A stretch of DNA of 32,570 bases, from NCBI GenBank assembly GCA_035649575.1, contig DASRJH010000336.1:1-32570 (forward strand), given 5' to 3'. Shown here piece after piece: positions 1 to 8,705 of the stretch. The first letter of the stretch is position 1. Each line of letters opens with the position of its first letter. Both the position numbers and the translations under genes were made by a program. The notes under the pieces are model-generated. The model was not told where the DNA came from. It saw only the letters and a list, made by a program, of their open reading frames with translations, and did not search any database. The DNA is from DASVAL01 sp035649575 (GTDB taxonomy: Bacteria; Planctomycetota; UBA1135; UBA2386).

Positions 1-1
1 T

Positions 2-16
2 GTCCGGTTACCGGAC
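2..16. repeat. short perfect inverted repeat over a stop codon
   Basis: GTCCGG and CCGGAC arms (6 bp each) flank a 3-nt centre TTA, which is the complement of the TAA stop of the small minus-strand gene. It could form a short hairpin at the 3' end of that transcript. There is no T-run, so a terminator role is not shown. Confidence 0.4.
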
Positions 17-220
17 GTTGCAGGCCGTGAGGCGCACGTGCGCGTACCGCCAGTAGTCCTCTTCACCGATCCGATGGGCCAACGCGCTGATCTCGTGCTG
101 CAGGGCGGTTCGGGCGACCTCCAGGATGGCGCGCTCGTGCGGCAGGCCGATGCGCAGTTCGAGGTCGTGCAGGCGGTTCATCAGGATCTGCAAGCGGTTG
201 TGTTCGGCGGGGGAGGTCAT
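8..220 (-). CDS. small helical protein of unknown function
   Basis: This encodes 70 residues starting at ATG 220 and ending in TAA. I do not recognise the family. The sequence is rich in Leu, Arg, Glu and His with heptad-like spacing, so it is probably all helix or a short coiled coil. It has no signal peptide, membrane segment or cysteine pair. Third codon positions are strongly G/C, as in the neighbouring genes, which favours real coding. No clear ribosome binding site precedes ATG 220; an internal ATG at 181 is an alternative start. It lies 173 nt downstream of the patatin gene on the same strand, so it could be read from the same transcript, but nothing in the sequence ties the functions together. 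Confidence 0.5.
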   Translation of the reverse strand: MTSPAEHNRLQILMNRLHDLELRIGLPHERAILEVARTALQHEISALAHRIGEEDYWRYAHVRLTACNVR

Positions 221-393
221 GGCAACACCAGCGGGGGTTCAGGTCATGGGGGGGAAGGGGAGAGGAACGCGGGCCGATCCGCACGTTCATTCGACACAGG
301 GGAAAAGAGGCTCCGGAGCGCACGGTTACACCTGCGTGCGGCAGAAAAAGCCTCTGCTCTCGACCGGGGGATCGCGCGGCCCGGACGGGGCAA

Positions 394-1461
394 CTACGGC
401 CAGAGCCAGAGTGACTTGTCAGCGGCGACCTCGCGGCCGTGGTCGATCGCCTTCCGGATCAGCTCAGGAGCGAAGGCCGTGGCCGAGTTGTTCCCGCCAT
501 ACCACTCGCGCGGCGCGAGCACCTTGATGCTCACGGTGCGTTTCCCGTTGGCGGCGAGCGAGGCCTCGAGCGTCTTCCCTGCCGCGGTCAGGGCCGCGGG
601 ACCACCGACCGCCTTGGCTGCGGCGAGCAGCTTCCCGGTGTCCTCGAGCACGCGGTTCCACTTCAGCGCGCCGCGAATGTCGTCGAGGTAGATCTCGTCG
701 GTCAGGATGTCGACCGTGCGCTGGAGGATGTCGATGCCGCTGACGGCCGTGCCGAGCCAGTTGTCGTCCCAGTCGCCGTACTGGGTTGGCATCGTTGCGT
801 TCACGGGGAACGAACCATCGGGCTGCTTCAACGTGCGACTGGTCAGCAGCACGTAGATCTCGTCGGGGCCGGGTTTCGCGCGGAAGGCCGACTGGAGCGG
901 CGTGATCTCACGAGCACCACCGTCCACGAGCACGTCGTTGGGCTCGCCGCGGACTTCTCTCCAGACGGGCGGGAACACGACGGGGATCGCGGTCGACGCG
1001 AGGATCAGCTCGAGGAAATCCGTCGCGCTCGGCGTGTGCTCCCGATAACCGCCCGTGACCAGGGAGACCGTGCCAACGGCGAAGTCTCTGCCGGACGTGC
1101 GCAGCTTCGCCGGGTCGCAGTGCCTCTCGAGCAGCTTCTTGAGTGGTTCGTTGTCGAACAGGCTGTCCTTGCCGGCAGCGAGGCCCGCGTAGCCGAAGGC
1201 ACGCTCGTCGTAGATGCTGCTGTTTCCGCGTACGTCCTCGAGCCAGATCTTCGTGAGTCCGCCTGCGGCGGTCTTCAGATGAGACAACGACTGCGTGCCC
1301 GTGGGGGCTTGGGCGAGGAACGCAGCATTCAGCGCACCGACGCTCGTTCCACGCAGGATGTGGAAGTCGAGGCCCATCTTCTGCACGAGCACCTCGAGCA
1401 TCCCGACCTGATAGGCACCTCGGGCTCCACCGCCACTCAACACCAGAGCGCGTCTAGTCAT
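394..1461 (-). CDS. patatin-like phospholipase
   Basis: A 355-residue serine lipid acyl hydrolase of the patatin family, which cleaves acyl chains from phospholipids or related lipids with a Ser-Asp dyad. Visible motifs are the oxyanion-hole glycine loop SGGGARGAY (residues 9-17), the nucleophile elbow GTSVG with Ser40, and the dyad DGG with Asp180 followed by REITPL. The domain spans roughly residues 4-230; the C-terminal 120 residues are not recognised. No signal peptide is visible, so it is probably cytosolic or peripheral to the membrane. An ATG seven codons upstream is also open, but ATG 1461 has a perfect GGAGGT ribosome binding site at 7-nt spacing and places the glycine loop near the N terminus, as is normal for the family. 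The substrate cannot be deduced. Confidence 0.93.
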   Translation of the reverse strand: MTRRALVLSGGGARGAYQVGMLEVLVQKMGLDFHILRGTSVGALNAAFLAQAPTGTQSLSHLKTAAGGLTKIWLEDVRGNSSIYDERAFGYAGLAAGKDSLFDNEPLKKLLERHCDPAKLRTSGRDFAVGTVSLVTGGYREHTPSATDFLELILASTAIPVVFPPVWREVRGEPNDVLVDGGAREITPLQSAFRAKPGPDEIYVLLTSRTLKQPDGSFPVNATMPTQYGDWDDNWLGTAVSGIDILQRTVDILTDEIYLDDIRGALKWNRVLEDTGKLLAAAKAVGGPAALTAAGKTLEASLAANGKRTVSIKVLAPREWYGGNNSATAFAPELIRKAIDHGREVAADKSLWLWP

Positions 1462-1468
1462 CGTACCG

Positions 1469-1474
1469 ACCTCC
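1469..1474 (-). promoter_or_regulatory. Shine-Dalgarno site that fixes the patatin start
   Basis: GGAGGT on the minus strand, 7 nt before ATG 1461. It lies inside the alternative longer reading from ATG 1482, so it argues for the shorter start. Confidence 0.8.
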
Positions 1475-1592
1475 GCATGCATATCGGCAGCGTGAGTGGT
1501 CGTCTTGCCAGCCCTTGCCCGCCGGCCAGACGATCCGCCGGTGCGAACGCGCCGTCAAAGGCGAGACGCGGAGCGGCTTCGATGCAGCCGGT

Positions 1593-2789
1593 TCAGTGCC
1601 TGAACGTGCGTTCGAGCGGTTGATCGCGTAGCGTGCCCGCGCTGCGCAGCTTCACACCGGCCGCGTCCGCGGTGACTAGCAACGGCCCGTCGCCGAGCGG
1701 GTCGCGCAGCGGCGGCGCCTCGTTGCCGCGGTGCAACTCGAGCGACGCGCGCAGCAGACGCAGGATGGCCAGCGCTTGGCGCAGGTTCATCTCGGCCGAC
1801 GTGAAGTTCGGGATCATGATCGACACGACCGGATTGGCTCCCTCCGACAGCCGCCGGAACCACTCGTCGATCTGCGCTTGGCGCTTCGACCACGGGACCG
1901 CTGGATCGGCTTCGAGCTGCGCGGCCGCGCCTGCAACCTGCAGGAAGGCGTCGGCGATCATCCAGCGGCTCGAGAAGCCGTAGCGCCATTCGAAACTCGG
2001 CACCCAGCTGTCGTCGGCGCCGGCCCAGCGCAGCGAGTGACTGAGGAACAACAGCTCGCCCGTGAGATCGAGCGTCTCGGGCAACTCGCGGTCCAGCCGT
2101 TCGAGGCCGCTGGCCAACAGGTCGAGCGCATCACGGTCGAGGCGGCGCAGCATCTCCTCGGGCCAGCAGTCCGTAGCGATCATGAGGATCGCGACCGCGA
2201 TCATCTGGTTGATCAGGCTGCCGCGATGCAGCAGGTCGGCGCCGAACTGAGCCGCATCGAGCGTGCGTTGCACGGCTTCGATGCTGCGGCCCTCGTGACG
2301 CAACACGCGGGCTTCGAGCACGGCGATGTTGACGACCCAGCGGCAGTCGAGCAGGTTCTCGATCGAGGTCTCCGGCTCGTCACCGAGTGGCGGCGGCGAC
2401 GCGTTCGCGCTGTGGGCGCCGGCCCGCAGCGAGGCGAGCATGGGGGCCCATCTGGCGCGGAACGGCTCCACCGCGCTGGCAAGCTGCTCGTCGCTGGTCG
2501 CGAACAGCTTCGCCGGCGGCGGCAGCTGCCTGCTCAGCGGTCTCGCGGCGGCGAGCGCGTGCCCGTAGTGCGAGAACGCGGCGCCCTTGATGACTTCACC
2601 CCACAGCGGTTCGCGTTTCTGGGTCCTGGCGTTGAACTTCCGGCGCAGCTGTTCCTTCTGCTCCTCCATCGCGGTCCAGCTGGCCCCGGCGCGGAACGAC
2701 ACGATCGTGGCGCTCGCCAGCATGGCCAGCGTGGCGATGCCGCAGCCGGCGAGAACCAGGCGGCGACGGCCACGCGTGATCGGGTGCAT
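1593..2789 (-). CDS. membrane-anchored protein of unknown function
   Basis: A 398-residue protein that I cannot assign to a named family. The N terminus is basic (RGRRR), followed by a hydrophobic stretch at about residues 10-32, which looks like a single membrane anchor or an uncleaved signal. The remainder appears mostly helical, with many Leu, Ala and Arg residues, and includes a conserved-looking block around HRGSLINQMIAVAI in the middle. Large anchored helical proteins of this kind are common and uncharacterised in planctomycete genomes. It sits on the same strand as, and 100 nt downstream of, the GT2 glycosyltransferase, and 131 nt upstream of the patatin gene. No strong ribosome binding site is seen before ATG 2789. 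Confidence 0.7.
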   Translation of the reverse strand: MHPITRGRRRLVLAGCGIATLAMLASATIVSFRAGASWTAMEEQKEQLRRKFNARTQKREPLWGEVIKGAAFSHYGHALAAARPLSRQLPPPAKLFATSDEQLASAVEPFRARWAPMLASLRAGAHSANASPPPLGDEPETSIENLLDCRWVVNIAVLEARVLRHEGRSIEAVQRTLDAAQFGADLLHRGSLINQMIAVAILMIATDCWPEEMLRRLDRDALDLLASGLERLDRELPETLDLTGELLFLSHSLRWAGADDSWVPSFEWRYGFSSRWMIADAFLQVAGAAAQLEADPAVPWSKRQAQIDEWFRRLSEGANPVVSIMIPNFTSAEMNLRQALAILRLLRASLELHRGNEAPPLRDPLGDGPLLVTADAAGVKLRSAGTLRDQPLERTFRH

Positions 2790-2889
2790 GCCGAAACTAT
2801 CGACGCGGCTCGAGCCTCGGTTGCGTGGCGCGTCGAAGCACCGATGACAGCGCGATCACCGCGCGGCAAAGGACAGCCGGGCAAGGCCA

Positions 2890-3879
2890 TCACGAGGTCT
2901 TCCAGTGCTCGCGGGCGCGGTGCCAGAGTTGCCACAGCGGGCGGCCCAGACGTGGGAACGCCGCCACGATGTGCGCGAGCTCCCGGCGCAGGCTCGCGTC
3001 GGCGGTGTTGCGCGCGTCGCGCCGCGCGCGCCGCAGCTCGCGGGCCGCCAGCGAAGCGAAGTTCACGGGCGGCTCGAGGGTCGCAGCCGCTTCGCGCAGC
3101 GCAGCGTAGGCCTCGCCGAACGCGTACTCGTGGAACAGGACCAGCGTGTCGAGCACGTCGCGCCGGAACGCGCGGGATTCCGCGTTGACGGCGCTCGCCG
3201 CCGCGGCGTGGATCCGGAACGTGGCCAGCTTGTCGCGCACGCGCGCGAGGCCCTCGTTGCTCGCGATCCTCGCCCAGTACTCGAGATCACAGAGCTGGAT
3301 CAGGTGCGCATGGAATGAGCCGTAGCGCCGCACCGTGTCGCGGTGCAGCAGGCTCGCCGTGGGCTCGCCGAAGAAGTTGATGCCGGGGCGCTCGACCAGG
3401 ACCTGGCGCACCGCGCTCGCGGGCACACGTTCCGCAGCCCCGAACAGTGCCTCCATCGGCGGCATGTCGAGGAACCATCGCCGCGTCGCTTCGTCGGTGC
3501 CCGGCGCCATCTCGACGTTCCGTTCGCAGATCACGAGCCCTGCGGTTCCCGCCGCTGCGGCGACCATTCGTTCGACACAGGTCGGGGCCAGCGCGTCGTC
3601 CTGACACAGCAGCTTGATCCACTCTGCGCGCGCTGCGGCCACCGCGCGGTTCCAGTTGCCCGCGAGCCCAGCGCGCTTCTCGTTCGCGATCACGCGCACG
3701 CGCGCGTCTGTTGCCGCCACACGCTTTGCTATCGCGACGGTGTCGTCGTCCGAGGCGTCGTCGCACACGACGATCTCGAGGTCGCGCTCGGTCTGCGCGA
3801 CGGCGCTGCTCAGGCACGCTCCGAGCCAAGGGGCACCGCGGAACGTGGGCACGCAGATCGAGACGCGGGGAGAGGTCAC
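2890..3879 (-). CDS. family 2 glycosyltransferase
   Basis: A 329-residue GT-A fold enzyme that transfers a sugar from a nucleotide-sugar donor, typically in the synthesis of surface polysaccharide or glycolipid. The N-terminal half is classical GT2: VSICVPTFRG (residues 6-15), the nucleotide-binding pair Asp40-Asp41 within VVCDDASDD, the NWNRAV helix (75-80), and the metal-binding DXD-like QDD (93-95). The C-terminal third is helical, Arg- and Ala-rich, and does not look like a membrane domain, so it is probably cytosolic. The start is a GTG at 3879, chosen because the conserved beta strand begins a few residues later; no strong ribosome binding site is visible. The acceptor and sugar are unknown. 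It diverges from the kinase genes across about 120 nt. Confidence 0.9.
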   Translation of the reverse strand: MTSPRVSICVPTFRGAPWLGACLSSAVAQTERDLEIVVCDDASDDDTVAIAKRVAATDARVRVIANEKRAGLAGNWNRAVAAARAEWIKLLCQDDALAPTCVERMVAAAAGTAGLVICERNVEMAPGTDEATRRWFLDMPPMEALFGAAERVPASAVRQVLVERPGINFFGEPTASLLHRDTVRRYGSFHAHLIQLCDLEYWARIASNEGLARVRDKLATFRIHAAAASAVNAESRAFRRDVLDTLVLFHEYAFGEAYAALREAAATLEPPVNFASLAARELRRARRDARNTADASLRRELAHIVAAFPRLGRPLWQLWHRAREHWKTS

Positions 3880-4003
3880 TGGAGTGCCTGGATGCGGCGA
3901 AGAGTAGCTTCGAGGCTGCTCGCGCTGAAGGCGATCGCGATCGCGTCGGCGACAACCACCGCCCAGTCCCGTGCCACTCGACCCCTTGACCGGTGCACGC
4001 GGA

Positions 4004-6538
4004 ATGGAGACATTGACCTATGTGGTCAAGGGCATCGACATTGCCGCCAGGCACGATTCGACTCCGTCGTCTGCCAGCGAGGCACTGGTCGAAGAACTGC
4101 TTGGTGAGCTCATTGGTTTGCCCGCAGTGGAACGTGCGGCGGGCTTGCGCGCAATCTGTGCGCAGTTTCCCGAGCATGCCGAAGTCCTGAGCCGTCGCCT
4201 CGCGCTGCTCGAGAGCCAATTGCCGATGGCAATGGCAACCGAGCAGGTGATCCCCCTCGGGCGCTTCGAGTTGGTACGGCGGCTGGGCAGCGGCATGACC
4301 GAGGTCTACCAGGCGCGCGATCCGCGCAGCGGCGGCCACGTGGTCGTCAAGGTGCTCCGCCGGCCCGAACTGCTCGACGCGGTGACGCAGCAGAGTTTCG
4401 CTCGCGAGGTGATGGCCGCATCGCGGCTGAACCACCCCTGCATCGGCACCGTGCTCGAGGTCGGTGCGATCGAGGACGCGCTGTATCTGGTCCAACCCTA
4501 CCAGGCCGGCATCACGCTCGCGGACTGGATCCGGCAGATGAAAGCGCGCGGTCGCGGCCTTCGCCCCGTGGACGTGGATCTGGTCCTCAGATGGCTCGAG
4601 GACATCCTGCGCGCGCTGCACGCCGCGCACAAGGCTGGGCTCGTGCATCGCGACGTGAAGCCGTCCAACATCCTGCTGCCGTTCCAAGGTCGGCCACAGT
4701 TGTTGGACTTCGGCCTGTGCAAGCAGATCGCAGCCGGAACCACGCCGGGCACGCCGACGCCGATCGCCGGAACCCTCGCCTACATGGCGCCCGAGCTGCT
4801 CGTCTTGCCGGCGCGTCCGCGCGGCCCGGCCGCGGACATCTACGCGCTCGGCGCGACGATGCACGAGTGCCTCGCCCTGCGCCCGCCGTTCGAAGGCGAC
4901 AACGAGCAAGCGCTCTGCCGCGCCATCCTGCTGCAGGATCCGCCCGATCCGCGACGCTTGGTGCGCGGCCTGTCCCGCGGCATCCGGCGCGTGCTCGCGT
5001 GCTCGCTCGCGAAGTCGCCGGACGAACGCTATCGCGATGCGGCGGCATTTGCCGATGACCTGGCGCGGTTGCTGCGCGGCGATCGCGTGGCGCCGCCGCG
5101 CGCCCGCTTCGTGGTGCGACTCGGCCGCTGGTGCTCCCGGCATCGGTGGACGGTGCTGCCAGCGATGCTCGCTGCGGTGCTGTCGTGTGCCGCGCTGTTC
5201 GCCGAGTGGGCGCTGGCTCGTGCGGTCGATCCGGATGCCGCGCTGCTCGCGATCGCGGAGCGCGTCCGAGTGTCCGAAGCGCACGCCGATGCGCTCGTGC
5301 CCGGCTGGCCCGAGCAGGTGCCGGCATTGCGCGAGTGGTTGCGCAGCGAGGGCGAACCGCTGCAGGCGCTGCTGCCGCGCCTGCGCGAGCGCACGGCCGC
5401 GCTCGATCTCGATCCGGGCAGTGGTCCTGCTTTGGCCGCAACGCTGCGTTCGGCGCTCGCTCTGCTCGAACCGTTCGCGGCCGGCGAGCACGGCACGCTC
5501 GCGGCCGTGCGCGAACGGCTCGACTGGGCACAGCAGGTCGAGGCGGTCACGATCGAAGCGCCGGCCGCGGCGTGGCGCGACACGATTGCCGCGATCGCGG
5601 CCGACCCGCGCTACGGCGGGCTACGCCTGCAACCGCAACTGGACCTCGTGCCGCTCGGCCGCGACCCGAGGTCGGGTCTGTTCGAGTTCTACCATCCGCG
5701 ATCGAGCTTGGCTGGTTCGCCGGCCGTGCAGCGCGAGGCAGAGCACCTCACGCTGCACGAGTTCAGCGGACTCGTCTTCGTGCTGATCCCGGCCGGGAAG
5801 TGCGAGATCGGTGAGCAGCGCCTCGATCCGCTCGGGCCACGCTACGACCCGGACGCGGCCTACTATGCCAAGCCCCACGAGGTCGAGCTCAGCGCGTTCT
5901 TCATCTCGAAGTACGAGATGACCCAGGGGCAGTGGTGGCGCATCACGGGTGAGCGGCCGTCCTGCTACCGCATCGGCCAGCGCTACGGTGAGGATCCGCC
6001 GATCAGCTGGCAGCACCCGGTCGAGTCGATCAATGCTCTCGTGTGCGACGCCGTGCTGCGCCGCATCGGCCTCGCGTTGCCGACCGAGGCCCAGTGGGAA
6101 TACGCGTGCGGCACCGGTGTCAGGTCGTGGTGGTTCTTCGGCGACGACCCGCTGCTGCTCGTCAAGTACGCGAACATCGACGACCGGCGTTACCTCGCCA
6201 CTCATCCCGGTGCCAAGGGTACGCTCGATGTCGACGATGGCTTTGGCTTCATGGCCCCGGTGGGTCGGTTCGCCCCCAACCCGTTCGGCCTGCACGACGT
6301 GATGGGCAATGTCTCCGAGTGGTGTCGCGACGAGTGCGCGGACTACCTGCTCAGCGTGCCGGCGCCCGGAGATGGCATGCGCACGCCGCACCGCGCGGAT
6401 CCGGCGCGGTCGTTTCGCGGCAGCCACCATACGCAGAGCATCTTGAAGACCTCGAGTCGACCGGGCGCGTTACCGGACTTGAGGAACTACACTCTCGGTC
6501 TGCGGCCCGTGCGTCCGGTCTCGGAGCGTCCGCGATGA
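4004..6538 (+). CDS. Ser/Thr protein kinase with extracytoplasmic FGE-sulfatase-like domain
   Basis: An 844-residue Hanks-type receptor kinase. After a helical N-terminal region of about 85 residues comes a kinase domain (about 85-350) with a glycine loop GSGMTEVY, catalytic Lys116, HRDVKPSN from His215, DFG from Asp235 and APE in YMAPELL. All key residues are present, so it is probably active. A membrane segment lies at about 382-404. Outside the membrane there is a middle domain (about 405-585) shared with the next gene, then a formylglycine-generating-enzyme-like fold (about 590-844) with LPTEAQWEYA, GLHDVMGNVSEW and a C-terminal LGLRPVRP. The cysteine pair used by true FGE is missing, so the fold is more likely a binding or sensing module. 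A GTG 33 nt upstream (3971) is an alternative start. Its stop overlaps the next start. Confidence 0.93.
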   Translation: METLTYVVKGIDIAARHDSTPSSASEALVEELLGELIGLPAVERAAGLRAICAQFPEHAEVLSRRLALLESQLPMAMATEQVIPLGRFELVRRLGSGMTEVYQARDPRSGGHVVVKVLRRPELLDAVTQQSFAREVMAASRLNHPCIGTVLEVGAIEDALYLVQPYQAGITLADWIRQMKARGRGLRPVDVDLVLRWLEDILRALHAAHKAGLVHRDVKPSNILLPFQGRPQLLDFGLCKQIAAGTTPGTPTPIAGTLAYMAPELLVLPARPRGPAADIYALGATMHECLALRPPFEGDNEQALCRAILLQDPPDPRRLVRGLSRGIRRVLACSLAKSPDERYRDAAAFADDLARLLRGDRVAPPRARFVVRLGRWCSRHRWTVLPAMLAAVLSCAALFAEWALARAVDPDAALLAIAERVRVSEAHADALVPGWPEQVPALREWLRSEGEPLQALLPRLRERTAALDLDPGSGPALAATLRSALALLEPFAAGEHGTLAAVRERLDWAQQVEAVTIEAPAAAWRDTIAAIAADPRYGGLRLQPQLDLVPLGRDPRSGLFEFYHPRSSLAGSPAVQREAEHLTLHEFSGLVFVLIPAGKCEIGEQRLDPLGPRYDPDAAYYAKPHEVELSAFFISKYEMTQGQWWRITGERPSCYRIGQRYGEDPPISWQHPVESINALVCDAVLRRIGLALPTEAQWEYACGTGVRSWWFFGDDPLLLVKYANIDDRRYLATHPGAKGTLDVDDGFGFMAPVGRFAPNPFGLHDVMGNVSEWCRDECADYLLSVPAPGDGMRTPHRADPARSFRGSHHTQSILKTSSRPGALPDLRNYTLGLRPVRPVSERPR

Positions 6539-8688
6539 GCCCTCCGACCACGCCGCTGTCGTTCGGCCCCTTCGAGTTGCTCGAGCCCTTGGGCGGCGGC
6601 ATGAGCATCGTCTATCGCGCGCGACGAACCGGCGATGCGCGCGAGTTGGCGGTCAAGCTGCTGCGCCAGGAACGTTCGCTCGACGGCGAGTCGCGCGGAC
6701 GCTTCGCGCGCGAGCGGCGCGCCATGCAGCAGCTGTCGCATCCGGGGATCTGCCCACTGCTCGATGCAGGCGAGGTCGATGGCATGCCCTACCTGTGCAT
6801 GCCGTTGTTGGCCGGCCGATCGTTCGCAGCGCATCTCGAGGACGCTCGGACTCGCGGTGTTCCGGTTGCGGCGACGCTGCCGAGCCGGCCAGGCGAGGGG
6901 CAGGATTGGCGGCGCGTCGTGGCGATCACGGCCGCGTTGGCCGACGCACTCGAAGTTGCGCACGAGCACGGCTTCGTGCACCGCGACGTGAAGCCAGCCA
7001 ATGTCTGGATCGACGAACACGGCGAAGCCATGCTGCTCGACTTCGGCCTCGCCCACGACCGGGCCGACCGCTACCGCAACCTGACACGCACGGGCCAGGT
7101 TCTCGGGACCCCGACCTACCTGGCGCCGGAGCAGCTCGATCCAGGCCTCGGCACCGTCGATGGCCGCGCCGACGTCTACGGGCTCGCCGCCGTTCTCTGC
7201 GAGGCACTCACACTGGAGCCTCCGTTCCGGGGAGAGACCCGTGCAGAGCTGTTCGCCAACATCCTGACCGGGCAGTTGCACCTTCGATGCGAGGCCTTGG
7301 CGATTCCCGAGGTGCTCATCGACCTGATCCGGGTCGGCATGGCCCGCCGGCAGGCGGACCGGTATCCGAGTGCTGGCGCCATGGCAGCGGACCTGCGGCG
7401 CGTGCTCGCGGGCAAGCCGTTGGCGAAGCACGGGCCGGCGCGTGTGCGCAGCGCGGTCGCCTGGCTGCGTGCACGACCCCTGCGCGTCGCCGTCGCCGGT
7501 GTTGTGTTGACCGGCGTCGGTCTGTCGACCTCGGCCTTCGTGCGTCTCGCGCAAGCCGCGGAATCGAACCGCGAGCTGCAAGCGGCGAGCGAAGTGCAGG
7601 TGTGGCTCGGTCGCTTCGAGCTCGCACGGAGCAGCCATGCCTGCTTGCCGCCGCCGTGGCCGCAGCACCGTGCTGCGCTGCAAGCGTGGTTGCGCGAGCA
7701 CGGCCGGCCCCTGCTGGCGGCGCCGGCAGAAGCCGAGCGCGGCGCACCGGATCTGCAAGCGTTCGCGCGGTCTGCAGTGGCAGAGCTCGAACGCCAGCTC
7801 GTGTTTCTGGCAGCGCTCGAGGCGCGTGGTGCCGCAGCCGACGCCGATCGCTGGGCCGCAGCCCGGGCCTCAGTGGCGGCCGACGTGCGCTTCGCCGGCC
7901 ACACGCTGCTGCCGCAACCGGGCCTGGTGCCGCTCGGCGCCGACCCGGCTTCGCACCTCGAGGAGTTCTACGATCTCGCCTCCGGAGATCCGGCACTCGG
8001 AGTGCCGCAGCGCGACGACATGCAGAGGCTCGTACTCGGAGAGGCGCACGGCATCGTCTTCGTGCTGCTGCCCGGCGGGCGCTACCAACCCTTCGGAGAC
8101 TCGCAGTCCGTCGTGCTGAGACCCTTCCTGCTCGCCAAGCACGAGCTCACGCGCGCGCAGCACGGCCGGTTGCACCCGGGCGAGGATCCCAACGACGTGC
8201 CGCTCGGCGAAGTCTGGAACGGCGAACTGCAGACCCTGCGGCATCCGGTCAATCGGGTGCCCTTCTCCGAGGCCCAGGCGCGGCTCCGGCGTTGGGGGTT
8301 CCAGTTCCCGACCGAGGTGCAGTGGGAATACGCGGCGCGCGCCGGCGGCGCGGACGAGATGCAGGCATGGGCGGGCAACTACAGCGGCGACGAGGATGGC
8401 GTGCACCGCTCTGCGCGCGTGGGCTCGTATCCGGCCAATGCCCTCGGTCTCCACGACATGCTGGGCAACGTCGCCGAACCGTGTGCCGACGCCGATGGCG
8501 CGCGCACGTTGCCGGCCCGGGACGGTGATGGTCTGCGCGATGCCGCGCCCGAGCAACCGCGTCGTATTGCGCGCGGCGGCAGCTATGGCAGCATTCGCTG
8601 GGCGCTGACCGGTGCCTCCGTGCTGGCCGCCGATCAACGCGAAGCAGCAGTCGGAATCCGTCCGCTGCGGGCCCTGGAACAAGACTGA
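6535..8688 (+). CDS. second Ser/Thr protein kinase with degenerate FGE-like domain
   Basis: A 717-residue paralogue of the preceding gene. The kinase domain (about 10-290) starts almost at the N terminus: glycine loop LGGGMSIVYRA, Lys41, HRDVKPAN from His149, DFGLA from Asp169 and YLAPEQL. A membrane helix follows at about 313-335. The outer part has the same middle-domain ending as its neighbour (LVPLG-DP then EFY) and a shortened FGE-like domain with FPTEVQWEYAARAG and GLHDMLGNVAE. Here the usual Trp of the NVxEW motif is replaced by Pro, and long loops are missing. No FGE cysteine pair is seen. ATG 6535 overlaps the upstream stop in ATGA, which implies translational coupling. The stop is 17 nt before the sigma factor gene, so all three are probably one operon. 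Confidence 0.92.
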   Translation: MSPPTTPLSFGPFELLEPLGGGMSIVYRARRTGDARELAVKLLRQERSLDGESRGRFARERRAMQQLSHPGICPLLDAGEVDGMPYLCMPLLAGRSFAAHLEDARTRGVPVAATLPSRPGEGQDWRRVVAITAALADALEVAHEHGFVHRDVKPANVWIDEHGEAMLLDFGLAHDRADRYRNLTRTGQVLGTPTYLAPEQLDPGLGTVDGRADVYGLAAVLCEALTLEPPFRGETRAELFANILTGQLHLRCEALAIPEVLIDLIRVGMARRQADRYPSAGAMAADLRRVLAGKPLAKHGPARVRSAVAWLRARPLRVAVAGVVLTGVGLSTSAFVRLAQAAESNRELQAASEVQVWLGRFELARSSHACLPPPWPQHRAALQAWLREHGRPLLAAPAEAERGAPDLQAFARSAVAELERQLVFLAALEARGAAADADRWAAARASVAADVRFAGHTLLPQPGLVPLGADPASHLEEFYDLASGDPALGVPQRDDMQRLVLGEAHGIVFVLLPGGRYQPFGDSQSVVLRPFLLAKHELTRAQHGRLHPGEDPNDVPLGEVWNGELQTLRHPVNRVPFSEAQARLRRWGFQFPTEVQWEYAARAGGADEMQAWAGNYSGDEDGVHRSARVGSYPANALGLHDMLGNVAEPCADADGARTLPARDGDGLRDAAPEQPRRIARGGSYGSIRWALTGASVLAADQREAAVGIRPLRALEQD

Positions 8689-8705
8689 ACAAACCGGAAA
8701 CACAC

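Noticed and set aside
439..1623. Long plus-strand open frame opposite the patatin gene
   Set aside because: It mirrors the real gene, translates to Arg/Glu/His/Gln-rich sequence with no motif, and is explained by high GC content reducing stop codons.
3986..4020. TTGACC motifs near the kinase start as promoter elements
   Set aside because: No -10-like hexamer lies at a suitable distance, and one copy lies inside the coding sequence.
3287..5491. Minus-strand open frame of about 730 codons opposite the first kinase
   Set aside because: Composition is Arg/Gln/His-rich without domain motifs, while the plus strand carries every kinase motif and the FGE-like fold.
5764..6538. A functional sulfatase-activating (formylglycine-generating) enzyme
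   Set aside because: The fold is present, but the catalytic cysteine pair is not, and no sulfatase gene is nearby, so enzymatic FGE activity is unlikely.
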